Part shown: in pieces, positions 1-8,099 of the stretch | How positions within the stretch are numbered: the first letter of the stretch is position 1 | Layout: each line of letters starts with the position of its first letter | Assembly: GCF_000814675.1 (NCBI RefSeq) | Contig: NZ_JWIG01000029.1 | Location: forward strand, 1 to 64,000 | Source of the DNA: Pseudoalteromonas distincta | Lineage (GTDB): Bacteria > Pseudomonadota > Gammaproteobacteria > Enterobacterales > Alteromonadaceae | DNA: 64,000 nucleotides | Direction of reading: 5' to 3' | Notes under the pieces: generated by a model | Database searches by the model: none | What the model was told of the DNA's origin: nothing | What the model saw: the letters and a program-made list of their open reading frames with translations, nothing else | Made by a program: the position numbers and the translations under genes

Positions 1-928
1 CTAAACATTTTCTAGGGCGATTATTTAGTTGTTCCTCTACTTTTTTTAATTGCTGATGGCTTACTTTGCTAAAGTTTGTTTTCTTCGGGTAATACCTTCT
101 AATTAAACCATTTATTTGTTCTACAGCACCTTTTTCCCAGCTGTGGTAAGGCTCACAAAAATAAGATTTATTTTTCAAAATGGCTTCTACTTTTTTAAAC
201 TCTGTATTTTCAGAGCCATTGTCATAAGTTATCGATAAACAAGAACTCGGTGGGTAAATAGATAGTTTTTTACATATTGCATTCGATGTCGCTAGAGCTT
301 TTTTAGATGGTAATTTGGTGATATGACACACTCTAGAAACTCGTTCAAGTAACACATTCAGCGCACATTTTCTGTCGCTAGATTCAACAGAGTCACTTTC
401 CCAATGCCCAAAGTTTTTTCTGAGATTAATGTCATCTGGCCTGTCTAAAATACTACATCTTTGACCCCAAACTGTTTTCGTTTTACGGGTTGGATATTTT
501 TTCTTACGTTTTTTATGTTGCCTAGCTAAATATACAATAAGTGATGGTTCATTCTTGTATATATATTGATAAATGGCCTCGTGAGATACGTTGGGTAAGG
601 TTTTATCAAATTTTATTCGCCCAGCTATGATCTCTGGACTCCACCCAAGCTTGAGCTTATCAGTCACATATCGTTGAGCTTCAACAGACTTAAGCTTAAC
701 TCGCTTAGCTCTCTCCCTTACCCTTACTTCGTAATACATTTGAGCTGGATGAGGGTAATAAGTTGGTACGTAATAATCATATTTATTACGCTTTAACTCT
801 CGGCTAATAGTGCTATGTGAACGATTTAGTAATCGGCTCACCTCACGTATTGATTTTTTTTGGTAATGATACCACTCAAATAAACGACAACGTTCAAAGT
901 TAGATAAATGTGAATATTGGGTACCCAT
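1..928 (-). CDS. IS30-family transposase (3' end cut by window edge)
   Basis: I translated this by eye from the ATG at 928; 309 codons stay open to the first base of the window, so the C-terminus lies outside. The N-terminus has the IS30 helix-turn-helix (residues about 8-45, with SIREVSRLLNRSHSTISREL). The integrase-like core shows the DDE residues: D in GHWESDSV, D in ITYDNGSEN and E in WEKGAVEQINGLIRRYYP. IS30 transposases are usually 310-390 residues, so little is missing. It catalyses cut-and-paste or circle-mediated transposition of its own element. The reading frame shows no disruption. The element abuts the first RAYT unit. Confidence 0.9.
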   Translation of the reverse strand, partial: MGTQYSHLSNFERCRLFEWYHYQKKSIREVSRLLNRSHSTISRELKRNKYDYYVPTYYPHPAQMYYEVRVRERAKRVKLKSVEAQRYVTDKLKLGWSPEIIAGRIKFDKTLPNVSHEAIYQYIYKNEPSLIVYLARQHKKRKKKYPTRKTKTVWGQRCSILDRPDDINLRKNFGHWESDSVESSDRKCALNVLLERVSRVCHITKLPSKKALATSNAICKKLSIYPPSSCLSITYDNGSENTEFKKVEAILKNKSYFCEPYHSWEKGAVEQINGLIRRYYPKKTNFSKVSHQQLKKVEEQLNNRPRKCL

Positions 929-959
929 GGCACACCTCCTGAACTTATAGTTTAGTAAA

Positions 960-987
960 GGTGGTGCACTTCGACCTTGAATCTGCC
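960..987. repeat. probable IS30 terminal inverted repeat
   Basis: The stretch GGTGGTGCACTTCGACCTTG and the bases up to 987 precede the transposase start by about 30 bp, where the element end should be. At 988 the sequence becomes identical to the flank of the second RAYT unit (3568), which fixes the junction. The partner repeat is outside the window. Confidence 0.6.
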
Positions 988-2198
988 GTGCCACAAAATT
1001 AGCTCTTCAGGTTCATAATTAACCTTTTATTACTGGGTCGCTTTCATTTCATCTATTAAATAAGTCATTACATTTTTAAACCCAAATTACACGCATGAAA
1101 ATAACTCCGTAATGGCATTTTTAACTTTTACTGAACTGTTTTAATTTATGCGAGTAGCTTTTCGCAGTTGCTAATATTTGATCGCCGTTTCCGCTTTAAG
1201 TTTTCACAGTAACTTGCTTGTGAAGTGGGCCTGCCTACTGCACCATGAAATACGCGCGTAAATTGCGTAGTCAGTTTTAACCAGTTCTCTGGGGAGATAT
1301 TAAGCCTTTCTAACAAAGGTAGGTTCATGTTATCAATATACCCGCGTTTATCCTCTCGTATTATTCGCCCTGTTAGCTCAACAAGTTCAAGGTACGATTT
1401 AAGCTCAAACGGCAGCCCTTTAGGCATAATCTGACGTGGCATACCTGCAAAACGTAGTAACTGTTTAGGCTGTTTACCTTCTGTCGCGCATGTTAAGCGC
1501 TTTTGTACACTGGTATGGTCTGACTCTTCTGGTGTGTTAGCCATTTTAGCCCTAATGGGATTTAAATCGACATAGGCCATACACGCTGCAAGTGCTGCTT
1601 CATCTAGTAATGCTTGCGATTTGAATCTACCCTCCCAGAATCGTCCTGTGCAGTTATCTTCTTTATTTGCTCTGCGCGCAATGTCTTCATTTAACAACCG
1701 CATAAACCAGCTAATACTTGCTAGGCGTTCGCGGTATTGTTTAACCGTTTGGTTGAAAAAGATGAGTTCAACTTTACTTAGCTTTTCACCTTGTACATAT
1801 TTTTGCGTTAACAATGTGCCTTTACAGAGTTTATGCCAGCGAATAACAATCGCTTTATCATTCAGCCTGTTTGCTTTCTTATCATCTACATATAGTACCA
1901 AATGGGTGTGATTACTCATTACGGCATAAGCACATACATCAATACAAAATACCTTTGCTAATTCAAGCAGCTTATCTTCAACCCACCCTCGTCGATGCTC
2001 GTAAGACTTCCCAGTAAAGTGGTCTTCACCACACAAAAATGCACGACGAACACACCGTGAAATACAATGGTAGTATTTTGTATCAACCAAACTTACTTGA
2101 CGCTTTCTTGCGATTGCCATAAGACACCCTGCCTGTTTTTTGCACTAAATAAAGGCTAGCCTCTAACTCCATAAAGTGCAAAATTTAGGATGGGTGTC
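988..2198 (-). mobile_element. RAYT (REP-associated transposase) unit, copy 1
   Basis: About 1.2 kb, nearly identical to 3568-4778. The shared sequence starts at GTGCCACAAAATT and ends in a REP-like motif GGATGGGTGTC. The transposase gene sits inside. Upstream of its start codon an imperfect inverted pair, GACACCC...TTGCAC (2123-2144) and GTGCAAAATT...GGGTGTC (2176-2198), forms a REP/BIME-like structure. Its right end truncates the IS110-family gene that follows. Confidence 0.75.
1146..2120 (-). CDS. RAYT / IS200-like Y1 transposase, copy 1
   Basis: A 324-residue Y1-type (HUH) transposase of the REP-associated group. The HUH-like histidines are H71 and H73 in SNHTHLVLYVD, and the candidate catalytic tyrosine is Y183 in YVDLNPIRA. 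Members of this family act on single-stranded REP hairpins, which are present here (2123-2198, 4758-4820, 6118-6140, 8077-8099, 8994-9024). The protein is about 95% identical by eye to the copy at 3726-4700. Here the middle residue of HxH is Thr, while the other copy has Ala. The frame is intact, so it may be active. Confidence 0.85.
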   Translation of the reverse strand: MAIARKRQVSLVDTKYYHCISRCVRRAFLCGEDHFTGKSYEHRRGWVEDKLLELAKVFCIDVCAYAVMSNHTHLVLYVDDKKANRLNDKAIVIRWHKLCKGTLLTQKYVQGEKLSKVELIFFNQTVKQYRERLASISWFMRLLNEDIARRANKEDNCTGRFWEGRFKSQALLDEAALAACMAYVDLNPIRAKMANTPEESDHTSVQKRLTCATEGKQPKQLLRFAGMPRQIMPKGLPFELKSYLELVELTGRIIREDKRGYIDNMNLPLLERLNISPENWLKLTTQFTRVFHGAVGRPTSQASYCENLKRKRRSNISNCEKLLA

Positions 2199-2846
2199 AC
2201 TGTTAATTACACTCATTTTGGTGAAGCAATAAAGCCACCACTCTCATCTTTAAAGCCAGAGCAGATGCGCTTGATGAGTGATTTACTTTCTAGAAGAAGG
2301 CAGTTAATGGATATGCAAACGATGGAGAAAAATCGTTCACAGATAATGCCAAAAACAATATCATCGCTAATAAAGCCTATCCTGACGGCATTAAAAAATC
2401 AGATTGACAAAGTCGATTTGAAACTACAAAAGCTCATCAAAGAATGTGACGAATATAAGGTCAAGAATGACATTATTCAAAGTGTGCCTGGCGTTGGTAA
2501 TGTTGTCGCATTTAACTTACTTAGTGACATGCCTGAGCTTGGGTGTGTAAACAATAAAGAGGCTGCATCACTGGTTGGTGTTGCACCATTTAATCGAGAA
2601 AGTGGTGCTTATCAGGGTAAACGGATGATACGAGGTGGACGGCCAAAAATTAGAACCGCAATGTATATGGCAATGATGTCAGCTATCCAATGTAACCCTA
2701 AATTTAAAGCTATTTATCATCGGCTAGTCGCGGCAGGGAAACCTAAAAAAGTGGCTATTATTGCCTGTATAAGAAAGCTTATAGTAATCATAAATTCTAT
2801 GGTGAGGGATGGTGTCATGTGGGATCCTAAAATGGTTTGTAATTAG
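2199..2846 (+). pseudogene. IS110-family transposase, C-terminal fragment
   Basis: About 215 residues with the Transposase_20 (IS116/IS110/IS902) helix-hairpin-helix region: PGVGNVVAFNLLSDMPEL, then AASLVGVAPFNRESG, GKRMIRGGRPKIRTAMYM, ending at a TAG. The N-terminal DEDD catalytic domain (about 90 or more residues) is missing because the REP end of RAYT copy 1 replaces it. The ATG at 2190 lies inside the REP motif, so it is an accidental start. The 3' end stops about 20 bp short of an attC-like inverse core (2868-2879), which fits the IS1111-attC subgroup of IS110 elements that target cassette recombination sites; that placement is inference. Confidence 0.8.
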
Positions 2847-2861
2847 GAATTGACACCATAG

Positions 2862-3272
2862 TCACTTGTTAGGGCTCAATTGCTTCACTGTGTTGAGGAA
2901 TTCTTGACTAAATTCCATGTTTGGCCAAATCGCCTGTGTGCCACCACAATAACCAGTAATCCAATTTGATTCGTCGGTGAATGCGACATAGTCCTTGCCA
3001 AGCATGAAAGTCATTCCGTGACAGGCATTGCCGTCAAGTGACGAGTATATAACCTTCGAAAAAGAACCTTTTAACATTGAACTATGATCGAGTGTGATTT
3101 TTTGAAATGGTTTATCTTTTTCGTCAAACACTATCTCAAGTTTCATAATTTTCCCGAACAGGACTTTGTTTGCACTATTAAAGTATTCGCTTGTTGATAA
3201 TTCCCTGCAGCTACAAGCAAAAGAATCGAAACAAATAATACTTAAAATGAGAAAAAGAAGCAGACGATTCAA
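2862..3272 (-). CDS. small secreted Cys-rich protein (TIMP/netrin-like), cassette gene
   Basis: 136 residues starting at TTG 3272 with a GGAGAG ribosome site 5 nt upstream. An N-terminal hydrophobic signal (MNRLLLFLILSIICFDSFA) is followed immediately by CSCRE, the CxC start typical of TIMP/netrin-like secreted domains; a lipoprotein is also possible but the lipobox is poor. Further cysteines lie near the middle (NACHG) and in GYCGG. Exact function is unknown. The gene is tightly framed by the core sequence GTTAGGGCTCAA just upstream of its ribosome site and its reverse complement over its last codons, the layout of an integron cassette. The IS110 fragment follows its 3' end. Confidence 0.7.
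   Translation of the reverse strand: MNRLLLFLILSIICFDSFACSCRELSTSEYFNSANKVLFGKIMKLEIVFDEKDKPFQKITLDHSSMLKGSFSKVIYSSLDGNACHGMTFMLGKDYVAFTDESNWITGYCGGTQAIWPNMEFSQEFLNTVKQLSPNK
2868..2879 (-). other. attC-like inverse core (R'') at 3' end of the cassette
   Basis: On the gene strand this reads TTGAGCCCTAAC and overlaps the final codons of the 2862-3272 gene. It is the exact 12-base reverse complement of the sequence at the start of the same cassette (3284-3295), as expected when a circular cassette forms one attC. The rest of the site is replaced by the IS110 fragment. Confidence 0.65.
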
Positions 3273-3283
3273 ATATACTCTCC

Positions 3284-3295
3284 TTGAGCCCTAAC
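3284..3295 (-). other. attC/attI-type core site at cassette start
   Basis: On the gene strand it reads GTTAGGGCTCAA, matching the GTTRRRY core with the predicted crossover after the G. It is preceded by ACAGGCTC, shared with the other two copies of the repeat at 5590 and 8473. The bases after the conserved CTCGTTAG differ between the three junctions, as expected at cassette boundaries. Confidence 0.65.
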
Positions 3296-3528
3296 GAGCC
3301 TGTAGATTAACTCGTTTTTTTATTTATTTTTATTGATAAACAAACCATAGCTGAGTTCCTATTTTGGTTCAATCGATTACTGTATTTTATGCAGAACGTA
3401 AAGTGGGAATTTGGTATTGTTTTAATTGGCGTTTTGGAAGGGATTAAGGGTGGTTGAGTGACTTTTATTTAGGGTAAAAGGGCTTACCCTTCTTAATGCA
3501 TCGTGTTTTGCAGCTTTTCTATATTACG
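3291..3528 (-). repeat. integron intercassette repeat, copy A (truncated)
   Basis: About 238 bp closely matching 5590-5830 and 8473-8710. On the - strand it ends in GAGTTAATCTACAGGCTCG and the GTTAG junction. It loses similarity after 3528, about 40 bp before RAYT copy 2 begins, so the element was shortened here. No convincing ORF is conserved between copies. The stretch 3529-3567 shows nothing recognisable. Confidence 0.75.
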
Positions 3529-3567
3529 ACCAAACCAGACAGCCACTTTAATTGAACAAACAAAACT

Positions 3568-4778
3568 GTGCCACAAAATTAGCTCTTCAGGTTCATAATT
3601 AACCTTTTATTACTGGGTCGCTTTCATTTCATCTATTAAATAAGTCATTACATTTTTAAACCCAAATTACACGCATGAAAATAACTCCGTAATGGCATTT
3701 TTAACTTTTACTGAACTGTTTTAATTTATGCGAGTAGCTTTTCGCAGTTGCTAATATTTGATCGCCGTTTCCGCTTTAAGTTTTCACAGTAACTTGCTTG
3801 TGAATTGGGCCTGCCTACTGCACCATGAAACACGCGAGTAAATTGCGTAGTCAGTTTTAACCAGTTCTCTGGAGAGATATTAAGCCTTTCTAACAAAGGT
3901 AGGTTCATGTAATCAATATACCCGCGTTTATCCTCTCGTATTATTCGCCCTGTTAACTCAACAAGTTCAAGGTACGATTTAAGCTCAAACGGCAGCCCTT
4001 TGGGCATAATCTGACGATGCATACCAGCAAAACGTAGTAACTGTTTTGGTTGTTTACCTTCTGCCACGCATTTTAAACGCTTTTGTACACTGGTATGGTC
4101 TGACTGTTCTGGGGTGTTAGCTATTTTGGCTCTAATGGGGTTTAAGTCAACATAGGCCATACAAGCTGCAAGTGCTGCTTCATCTAATAATGCTTGCGAT
4201 TTGAATCTGCCCTCCCAGAACCTACCTGTACAGTTATCTTCTTTATTTGCTCTGCGCGCAATGCCTTCATTTAATAGCCGCATAAACCAGCTGATACTTG
4301 ATAGGCGTTCGCGGTATTGTTTAACCGTTTGATTGAAAAAGATAAGCTCAACTTTACTTAACTTTTCACCTAGTACATATTTCTGCGTTAACAATGTGCC
4401 TTTACACAGCTTATGCCAGCGAATAACAATCGCTTTGTCATTCAGTCTGTTTGCTTGATTATCATCCACATAAAGTACCAAGTGCGCGTGATTACTCATA
4501 ACCGCATAGGCACACACATCAATACAAAATACCTCTGCGAGCATAAGTAACTTATCTTCAACCCAACCTTGTCGATGCTCGTAGGATTGACCAGTAAAAC
4601 GGTCTTCGCCACATAAAAATGCACGACGAACACAGCGTGAAATACAGTGATAGTATTTTGTATCAACCAAACTTACTTGACGATTTCTTGCGATTGCCAT
4701 AAGACACCCTGCCTGTTTTTTGCACTAATTAAAACGTAGTCTTTAATTTTAAAAAGAGCAAAATTTAGGATGGGTGTC
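3568..4778 (-). mobile_element. RAYT unit, copy 2
   Basis: Near-identical to 988-2198, including the 157-bp 3' flank, the transposase gene and the REP-like inverted pair (GACACCC at 4703, GGGTGTC ending at 4778). It differs in the AT-rich spacer before the last REP motif. The two copies bracket the IS110 fragment and one cassette, so recombination between them could delete or invert about 2.6 kb. Confidence 0.75.
3726..4700 (-). CDS. RAYT / IS200-like Y1 transposase, copy 2
   Basis: 324 residues, intact, near-identical to the product of 1146-2120. The HUH pair is in SNHAHLVLYVD (residues 71 and 73) and the tyrosine in YVDLNPIRA. It probably processes REP-like hairpins, several of which lie within 5 kb. 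Differences from copy 1 are scattered substitutions without frameshifts, suggesting both have been under coding constraint or diverged recently. Confidence 0.85.
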   Translation of the reverse strand: MAIARNRQVSLVDTKYYHCISRCVRRAFLCGEDRFTGQSYEHRQGWVEDKLLMLAEVFCIDVCAYAVMSNHAHLVLYVDDNQANRLNDKAIVIRWHKLCKGTLLTQKYVLGEKLSKVELIFFNQTVKQYRERLSSISWFMRLLNEGIARRANKEDNCTGRFWEGRFKSQALLDEAALAACMAYVDLNPIRAKIANTPEQSDHTSVQKRLKCVAEGKQPKQLLRFAGMHRQIMPKGLPFELKSYLELVELTGRIIREDKRGYIDYMNLPLLERLNISPENWLKLTTQFTRVFHGAVGRPNSQASYCENLKRKRRSNISNCEKLLA

Positions 4779-4855
4779 TAGTTTATTTAAGTTAAAAGAG
4801 CAAAATTTAGGATGGGTGTCTAGTTTATTTAAGTTCTAGTTTATTTAAGTTTATT
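4758..4855. repeat. tandem REP-like repeats
   Basis: Two tandem units of about 42 bp, each containing GCAAAATTTAGGATGGGTGTC-type sequence (4758-4778 and 4800-4820) followed by TAGTTTATTTAAGTT, then extra partial copies of TAGTTTATTTAAG up to 4853. The array runs into the stop codon of the retropepsin-like gene at 4855. Confidence 0.75.
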
Positions 4856-5172
4856 TAACCCGCGACCTGAACATGGTCAAGATTAAGTGACACAAAGTCT
4901 GGACTTTCAAACAAGGCATTTCCAAACTCAATTGAATGAACTTCTATATCCCCCATAGCGTGATCCGAAGTGCCCAAGCCTGCTGCATTCTCAACATTGA
5001 GTATTTCTTCAATGCCTAACTCACTTAGGCATGCCCTGTCTAAAACAGATGTCCCAGCGCCAGTATCTAAAATAAAACGTAACAATTTACCGTTAATTTT
5101 AGCTTCAACAATTTGGTGGCCTGTTTCTGATATTTCAAACTCAATTACAGTTTTGCCTTCAGATAAATTCAT
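4855..5172 (-). CDS. retropepsin-like aspartic protease domain, C-terminally truncated
   Basis: 105 residues, start ATG 5172 preceded by AAGGA. Residues about 8-100 resemble the bacterial retropepsin-like fold: KINGKLLRFILDTGAGTSVLD holds the catalytic DTG motif (at residues 37-39) and VENAAGLGTSDHAMGDIEV is the typical following strand. Family members normally continue with an LLG-type second half of the fold; here the frame ends after VQVAG exactly where the REP array starts, so the protein is probably truncated and inactive. Its - strand placement fits the cassette row, although I could not find a clean core site at its start. Confidence 0.6.
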   Translation of the reverse strand: MNLSEGKTVIEFEISETGHQIVEAKINGKLLRFILDTGAGTSVLDRACLSELGIEEILNVENAAGLGTSDHAMGDIEVHSIEFGNALFESPDFVSLNLDHVQVAG

Positions 5173-5327
5173 ATACGTTCCTTGTTAGATTTTATTTAAG
5201 TGTTGGAAAACGAATACACCCTACGATGAATCGACGTATTTAGCGGCCTTAAAACGCAGAGGCTCACCACTTTTAAAATTTGCAGTTAATAGCTAAATTT
5301 TACTAGTCGTCCACCTCAGGGCGTGTT

Positions 5328-5338
5328 GTTAGGTGTTT
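5328..5338 (-). other. attC-like inverse core (R'') of the 78-residue cassette
   Basis: On the gene strand AAACACCTAAC, containing the TAA stop of the 5329-5565 gene. It is the exact 11-base reverse complement of the cassette start at 5584-5594. It continues as AACACGCCCTGAGGTGGAC, which resembles the left half of Vibrio-type attC sites; an AT-rich stem (AAAATTT/AAATTTT) follows at 5265-5315. The right half is not clear. Confidence 0.6.
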
Positions 5339-5565
5339 TTATCACTTTTGTCTGGAATATCATTACACAAAGCACACTCTACACCTTTACGTGATTGATA
5401 TAGTCTTGAACATATGAATACTGCTGTTGTTATTGAAGACCAAGTACAAGCAAAAATTAATGCTTCTTGAACTGAATGCTGTTTAAGCAACTCAACTATA
5501 AAAAGTAAGGCTGCTACTCCAAGAAATACTTTTAATGCTCTAACAATCCAAAACTTAAATCCCAT
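5329..5565 (-). CDS. small membrane protein, cassette gene
   Basis: 78 residues from ATG 5565, which has GGAG 5 nt upstream; a GTG further up at 5589 lies inside the core site and is less likely. Two hydrophobic segments (IVRALKVFLGVAALLFIVELL and EALIFACTWSSITTAVFIC) suggest a two-pass inner-membrane protein with a short charged tail containing two cysteines. I do not recognise a family. It is a typical orphan cassette: the core site GTTAGGTGTTT lies about 20 bp upstream of the start, and its inverse overlaps the stop codon. Confidence 0.6.
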   Translation of the reverse strand: MGFKFWIVRALKVFLGVAALLFIVELLKQHSVQEALIFACTWSSITTAVFICSRLYQSRKGVECALCNDIPDKSDKNT

Positions 5566-5583
5566 TTGAACTCCAAACTTGAG

Positions 5584-5594
5584 AAACACCTAAC
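5584..5594 (-). other. attC/attI-type core site at cassette start
   Basis: On the gene strand GTTAGGTGTTT, directly following the shared ACAGGCTC end of repeat copy B. It pairs with 5328-5338. Confidence 0.65.
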
Positions 5595-6140
5595 GAGCCT
5601 GTAGATTAACTCGTTTTTAAATTTGTTTTTATTGATAAACAAACCATAGCGGAGTTCCTATTTTGGTTCAATTGATTACTGTAATTTTACGCAGAATATA
5701 AAGTGGGAATTTGGTGTTGTTTTAATTGGCCTTTTGGAAGAGATTACGGGTGTTTGAGTGGCTTTTATTTAGAGTATGAGGGCTTAGCCTTCTTAATGCA
5801 TCGTCTTTTGCAGTTTTTCAATATTATGAATAAGGCATACAGTTGCTACACAATAAAGTAAAGGCATTTACTTTCGCTTGACCCCGTAAGGTCAGTTTAT
5901 TCATGCCTTTATTCACCGTAATATTCCGCTTTATATTTAAAGGAGAGCCGGTTTGATACAGCCAAGTCGTTTGCCATTCTTTAATAAACAGCTATCGTAG
6001 CCCGATTGGGCTGTCTATTTTTACTTTCATTTTGTTTACATAGCTCAGCTTTTTGCGTGATTCATTATTTATAATAATGCACTCTTCATACTGTTTTTGT
6101 TGGCTTTTTACCTGATGATTAGGATGGGTGTCATCCTAAT
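5590..6140 (-). repeat. integron intercassette repeat, copy B (complete)
   Basis: About 550 bp, colinear with 8473-9024 over its whole length. One end is the CTCGTTAG junction, the other a REP-like hairpin (6118-6140). Stop codons interrupt all frames in both copies, so it looks non-coding. It may be a non-coding cassette carrying its own attC, or an insertion shared by two attC sites. No gene lies in this stretch. Confidence 0.75.
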
Positions 6141-6631
6141 TAATTTTGTAGATGATAAAAACTGATTTGGGAATGTAAGTGTTTTAACTGTCTGGACTTT
6201 TTCACCATCAAAATACCCTTTAAATAAGTTTTCTCCTTCCTTTTCATAAGCAATATAGTTATTAGGGTCGTTTTTAGGATCTAAGCTCATTTCATAAATT
6301 TGCTCTTTGGTAAATCCTGGGGCTTGTTGCAGCATACCCGTTAAAGCTTTATCACTATTTTCTTTATTTACGGTATAATCTAATCTGTATGCGATATTTT
6401 TTGATGATCTAAAATATATTGTCCATCATCTTTAATAGTCATTTCTGTAAATGTTTTATTTGGCAAAATATAGTCTGTACGAAGGTAGTTATCGGTGACT
6501 TTTATTTTAATGTCTGCGAAATGATTTAATTCTTTAGTGACTTGATAATTAAGTGTTAGGTTATTTTGTGCGTGTGCATAACCACATAAATTTGCAGTGA
6601 GAATAATTATTAATTTAACTATATTTTTCAA
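6108..6631 (-). pseudogene. secreted protein gene broken by a frameshift and a REP element
   Basis: The first part (6380-6631, 83 codons) begins with a signal peptide (MKNIVKLIIILTANLCGYAHA) and continues with beta-rich sequence. The frame then breaks near 6395-6400 in a run of six A residues; adding one A restores reading into RLDYTVNKENSDKALTGMLQQ and the second part, which ends at 6108. The last residues (LIRMTPILIIR) are encoded by the REP hairpin, so the natural C-terminus is also lost. The rebuilt protein would be a secreted protein of about 165 residues. I do not recognise the family with confidence. Confidence 0.65.
6118..6140. repeat. REP-like hairpin
   Basis: Perfect 9-bp stem ATTAGGATG / CATCCTAAT with loop GGTGT. 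It shares the core GGATGGGTGTC with the flanks of the RAYT units, and is probably a substrate or relic of them. Confidence 0.75.
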
Positions 6632-6715
6632 AATTTCATCCTTAAAATTTAGCTGTTAAAAAGCGACGTAACCACGCTGTATTGAACTGTTATCAGCGCC
6701 TAAAATACCTTTACA

Positions 6716-7879
6716 TTAAGTAGATATAATTTTTGGTAGGCTCATAACAAGTATAATGAGTATAAACAAAAAAACGAATAGCCCCACGTGAAGTTTAAAT
6801 GGGTAAACCATTTGACTTGTTCTGTCTAACGATACTGGATATTTATATTTTAATAATGAAAACACAAGTGTTTTACTATCAACACTCCAATGAGACAGTG
6901 GGATACTCTGCCCCTTTGTTGTATTAAATACAAGTGAGATTAAATGCGACCTTTTTGAAGTTCTGCCAATCGAGCCTTCAACTGAGTCGTGATCGTAATT
7001 CCATTTAGCCTCAATGCTAATAATATCCTGCTTAGTTAGTGTGCGCGGTGTTTTATCAGTGAATAATAACGCGGGTAAATAAAGTTCATCATCATCTATT
7101 ATTATGGAGCTTAAGGGCGCTGTTTTTATAAAATAGTATTTATTACAAATAATAATTCTAGCAAAATAATAACTTGCATAAGTTATTATTAAAAATGCAA
7201 AAGAGGGTTTCCAATTTTGTGATGAAAACGCAATAAATAGCGTAAGCAAAGCAAAACAAAACACGATGAAATGAACTAAATTTTTCTTACTATTAGGGAG
7301 CGGTAGCGCACATCTAAGTATAGGAATATTATTTTTAGCCTCAGCGTTACCTAAAATAGTATTTTGTGGGAATATTTTTGAAAATTTGTTTACTGTTGCT
7401 GAGTTTGTTTTTTCAGCCTCGGCCTCTTCACGTTTAGCAGTATAAACACGCTCAACGGTTGAAAGCTTATTCACTACTAGCTGCGCTTGTTTAGATTGCT
7501 TAAAACACCTAAACGTGTAGGTTCTAAGCTTGCCATCTGCTGAGGTGTAATTAATATCAATCACACTAATGGCTTTATTATCTTGGCATGAAATTGTTTT
7601 AATCGTGTTAGTGTCAATGGTACGGTGATTAAACGTGAAGATTTTTTTCTTAAAAAAATAAGCAGCACAATTTACATCAATTTGATTATTATGTTCATCA
7701 AATTTTAATCGATGTTGAAACATCAAAAGCGCAAGAATTAATAAAATATCAAGCCCATCACTTGTATCAAAAATCAAGCCTTGACTTAAAACACCTAGCA
7801 CAAGCCCTGCTACAGTTAGCCAAATGAGTAGCCATTTAATCGTTTCTAATAGTGATTTTAATATAATTGAATTAGCCAA
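6716..7879 (-). CDS. membrane protein of unknown function, probable cassette gene
   Basis: About 387 residues. I prefer the TTG at 7879, with AGAGGGA 4-5 nt upstream; the frame is open to a TTG at 7918. An N-terminal pair of hydrophobic segments (LLIWLTVAGLVLGVLSQG and LDILLILALLMF) is followed by a soluble region of about 110 residues, a second membrane pair (IVFCFALLTLFIAF, FAFLIITYASYYFARIIIC), another soluble domain and a C-terminal helix (VGLFVFLFILIILVMSL). This two-domain symmetry suggests an internal duplication of a membrane-anchored beta domain, but that is inference. No family is recognised. Base composition is AT-rich like its neighbours in the array. Confidence 0.55.
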   Translation of the reverse strand: MANSIILKSLLETIKWLLIWLTVAGLVLGVLSQGLIFDTSDGLDILLILALLMFQHRLKFDEHNNQIDVNCAAYFFKKKIFTFNHRTIDTNTIKTISCQDNKAISVIDINYTSADGKLRTYTFRCFKQSKQAQLVVNKLSTVERVYTAKREEAEAEKTNSATVNKFSKIFPQNTILGNAEAKNNIPILRCALPLPNSKKNLVHFIVFCFALLTLFIAFSSQNWKPSFAFLIITYASYYFARIIICNKYYFIKTAPLSSIIIDDDELYLPALLFTDKTPRTLTKQDIISIEAKWNYDHDSVEGSIGRTSKRSHLISLVFNTTKGQSIPLSHWSVDSKTLVFSLLKYKYPVSLDRTSQMVYPFKLHVGLFVFLFILIILVMSLPKIIST

Positions 7880-8076
7880 AATTCCCTCTTTAAATAAAAA
7901 GAGCATGCATAATTGCAAACACTCAAAACATATAAATACTTAAGGTTTTCAAAAAACCAATTAACTAGACGCAACAATGATTACCCATCCATCTTCTTTG
8001 GAAAATTCAAATACACAGCCGTAAGACACAAAGCTTTAATACGCCTTTTAAGTAAGTTCTTTATAAAACATAGCGA

Positions 8077-8099
8077 GCTAAAAAATTAGGATGGATGTC
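8077..8099. repeat. REP-like motif
   Basis: GCTAAAAAATTAGGATGGATG and TC follow the same pattern as the RAYT-flanking REP motif, with one change (GGATG for GGGTG). It touches the stop codon of the 8099-8446 gene. Confidence 0.6.

Noticed and set aside
2190-2198. ATG at 2190 as a genuine start for the IS110-type protein
   Set aside because: It is part of the REP motif at the RAYT unit end; the catalytic N-terminal domain is missing, so the frame is a truncated remnant.
3284-3300. T-box or other riboswitch in the conserved GAGCCTGTAGATTAACTCG block
   Set aside because: The block abuts GTTRRRY cores at three unrelated genes and lacks a leader-type structure; an attC end explains it better.
5590-6140. 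Coding region in the 550-bp repeat
   Set aside because: No frame is open over a useful length in both copies; differences between copies introduce stops and shifts without codon pattern.
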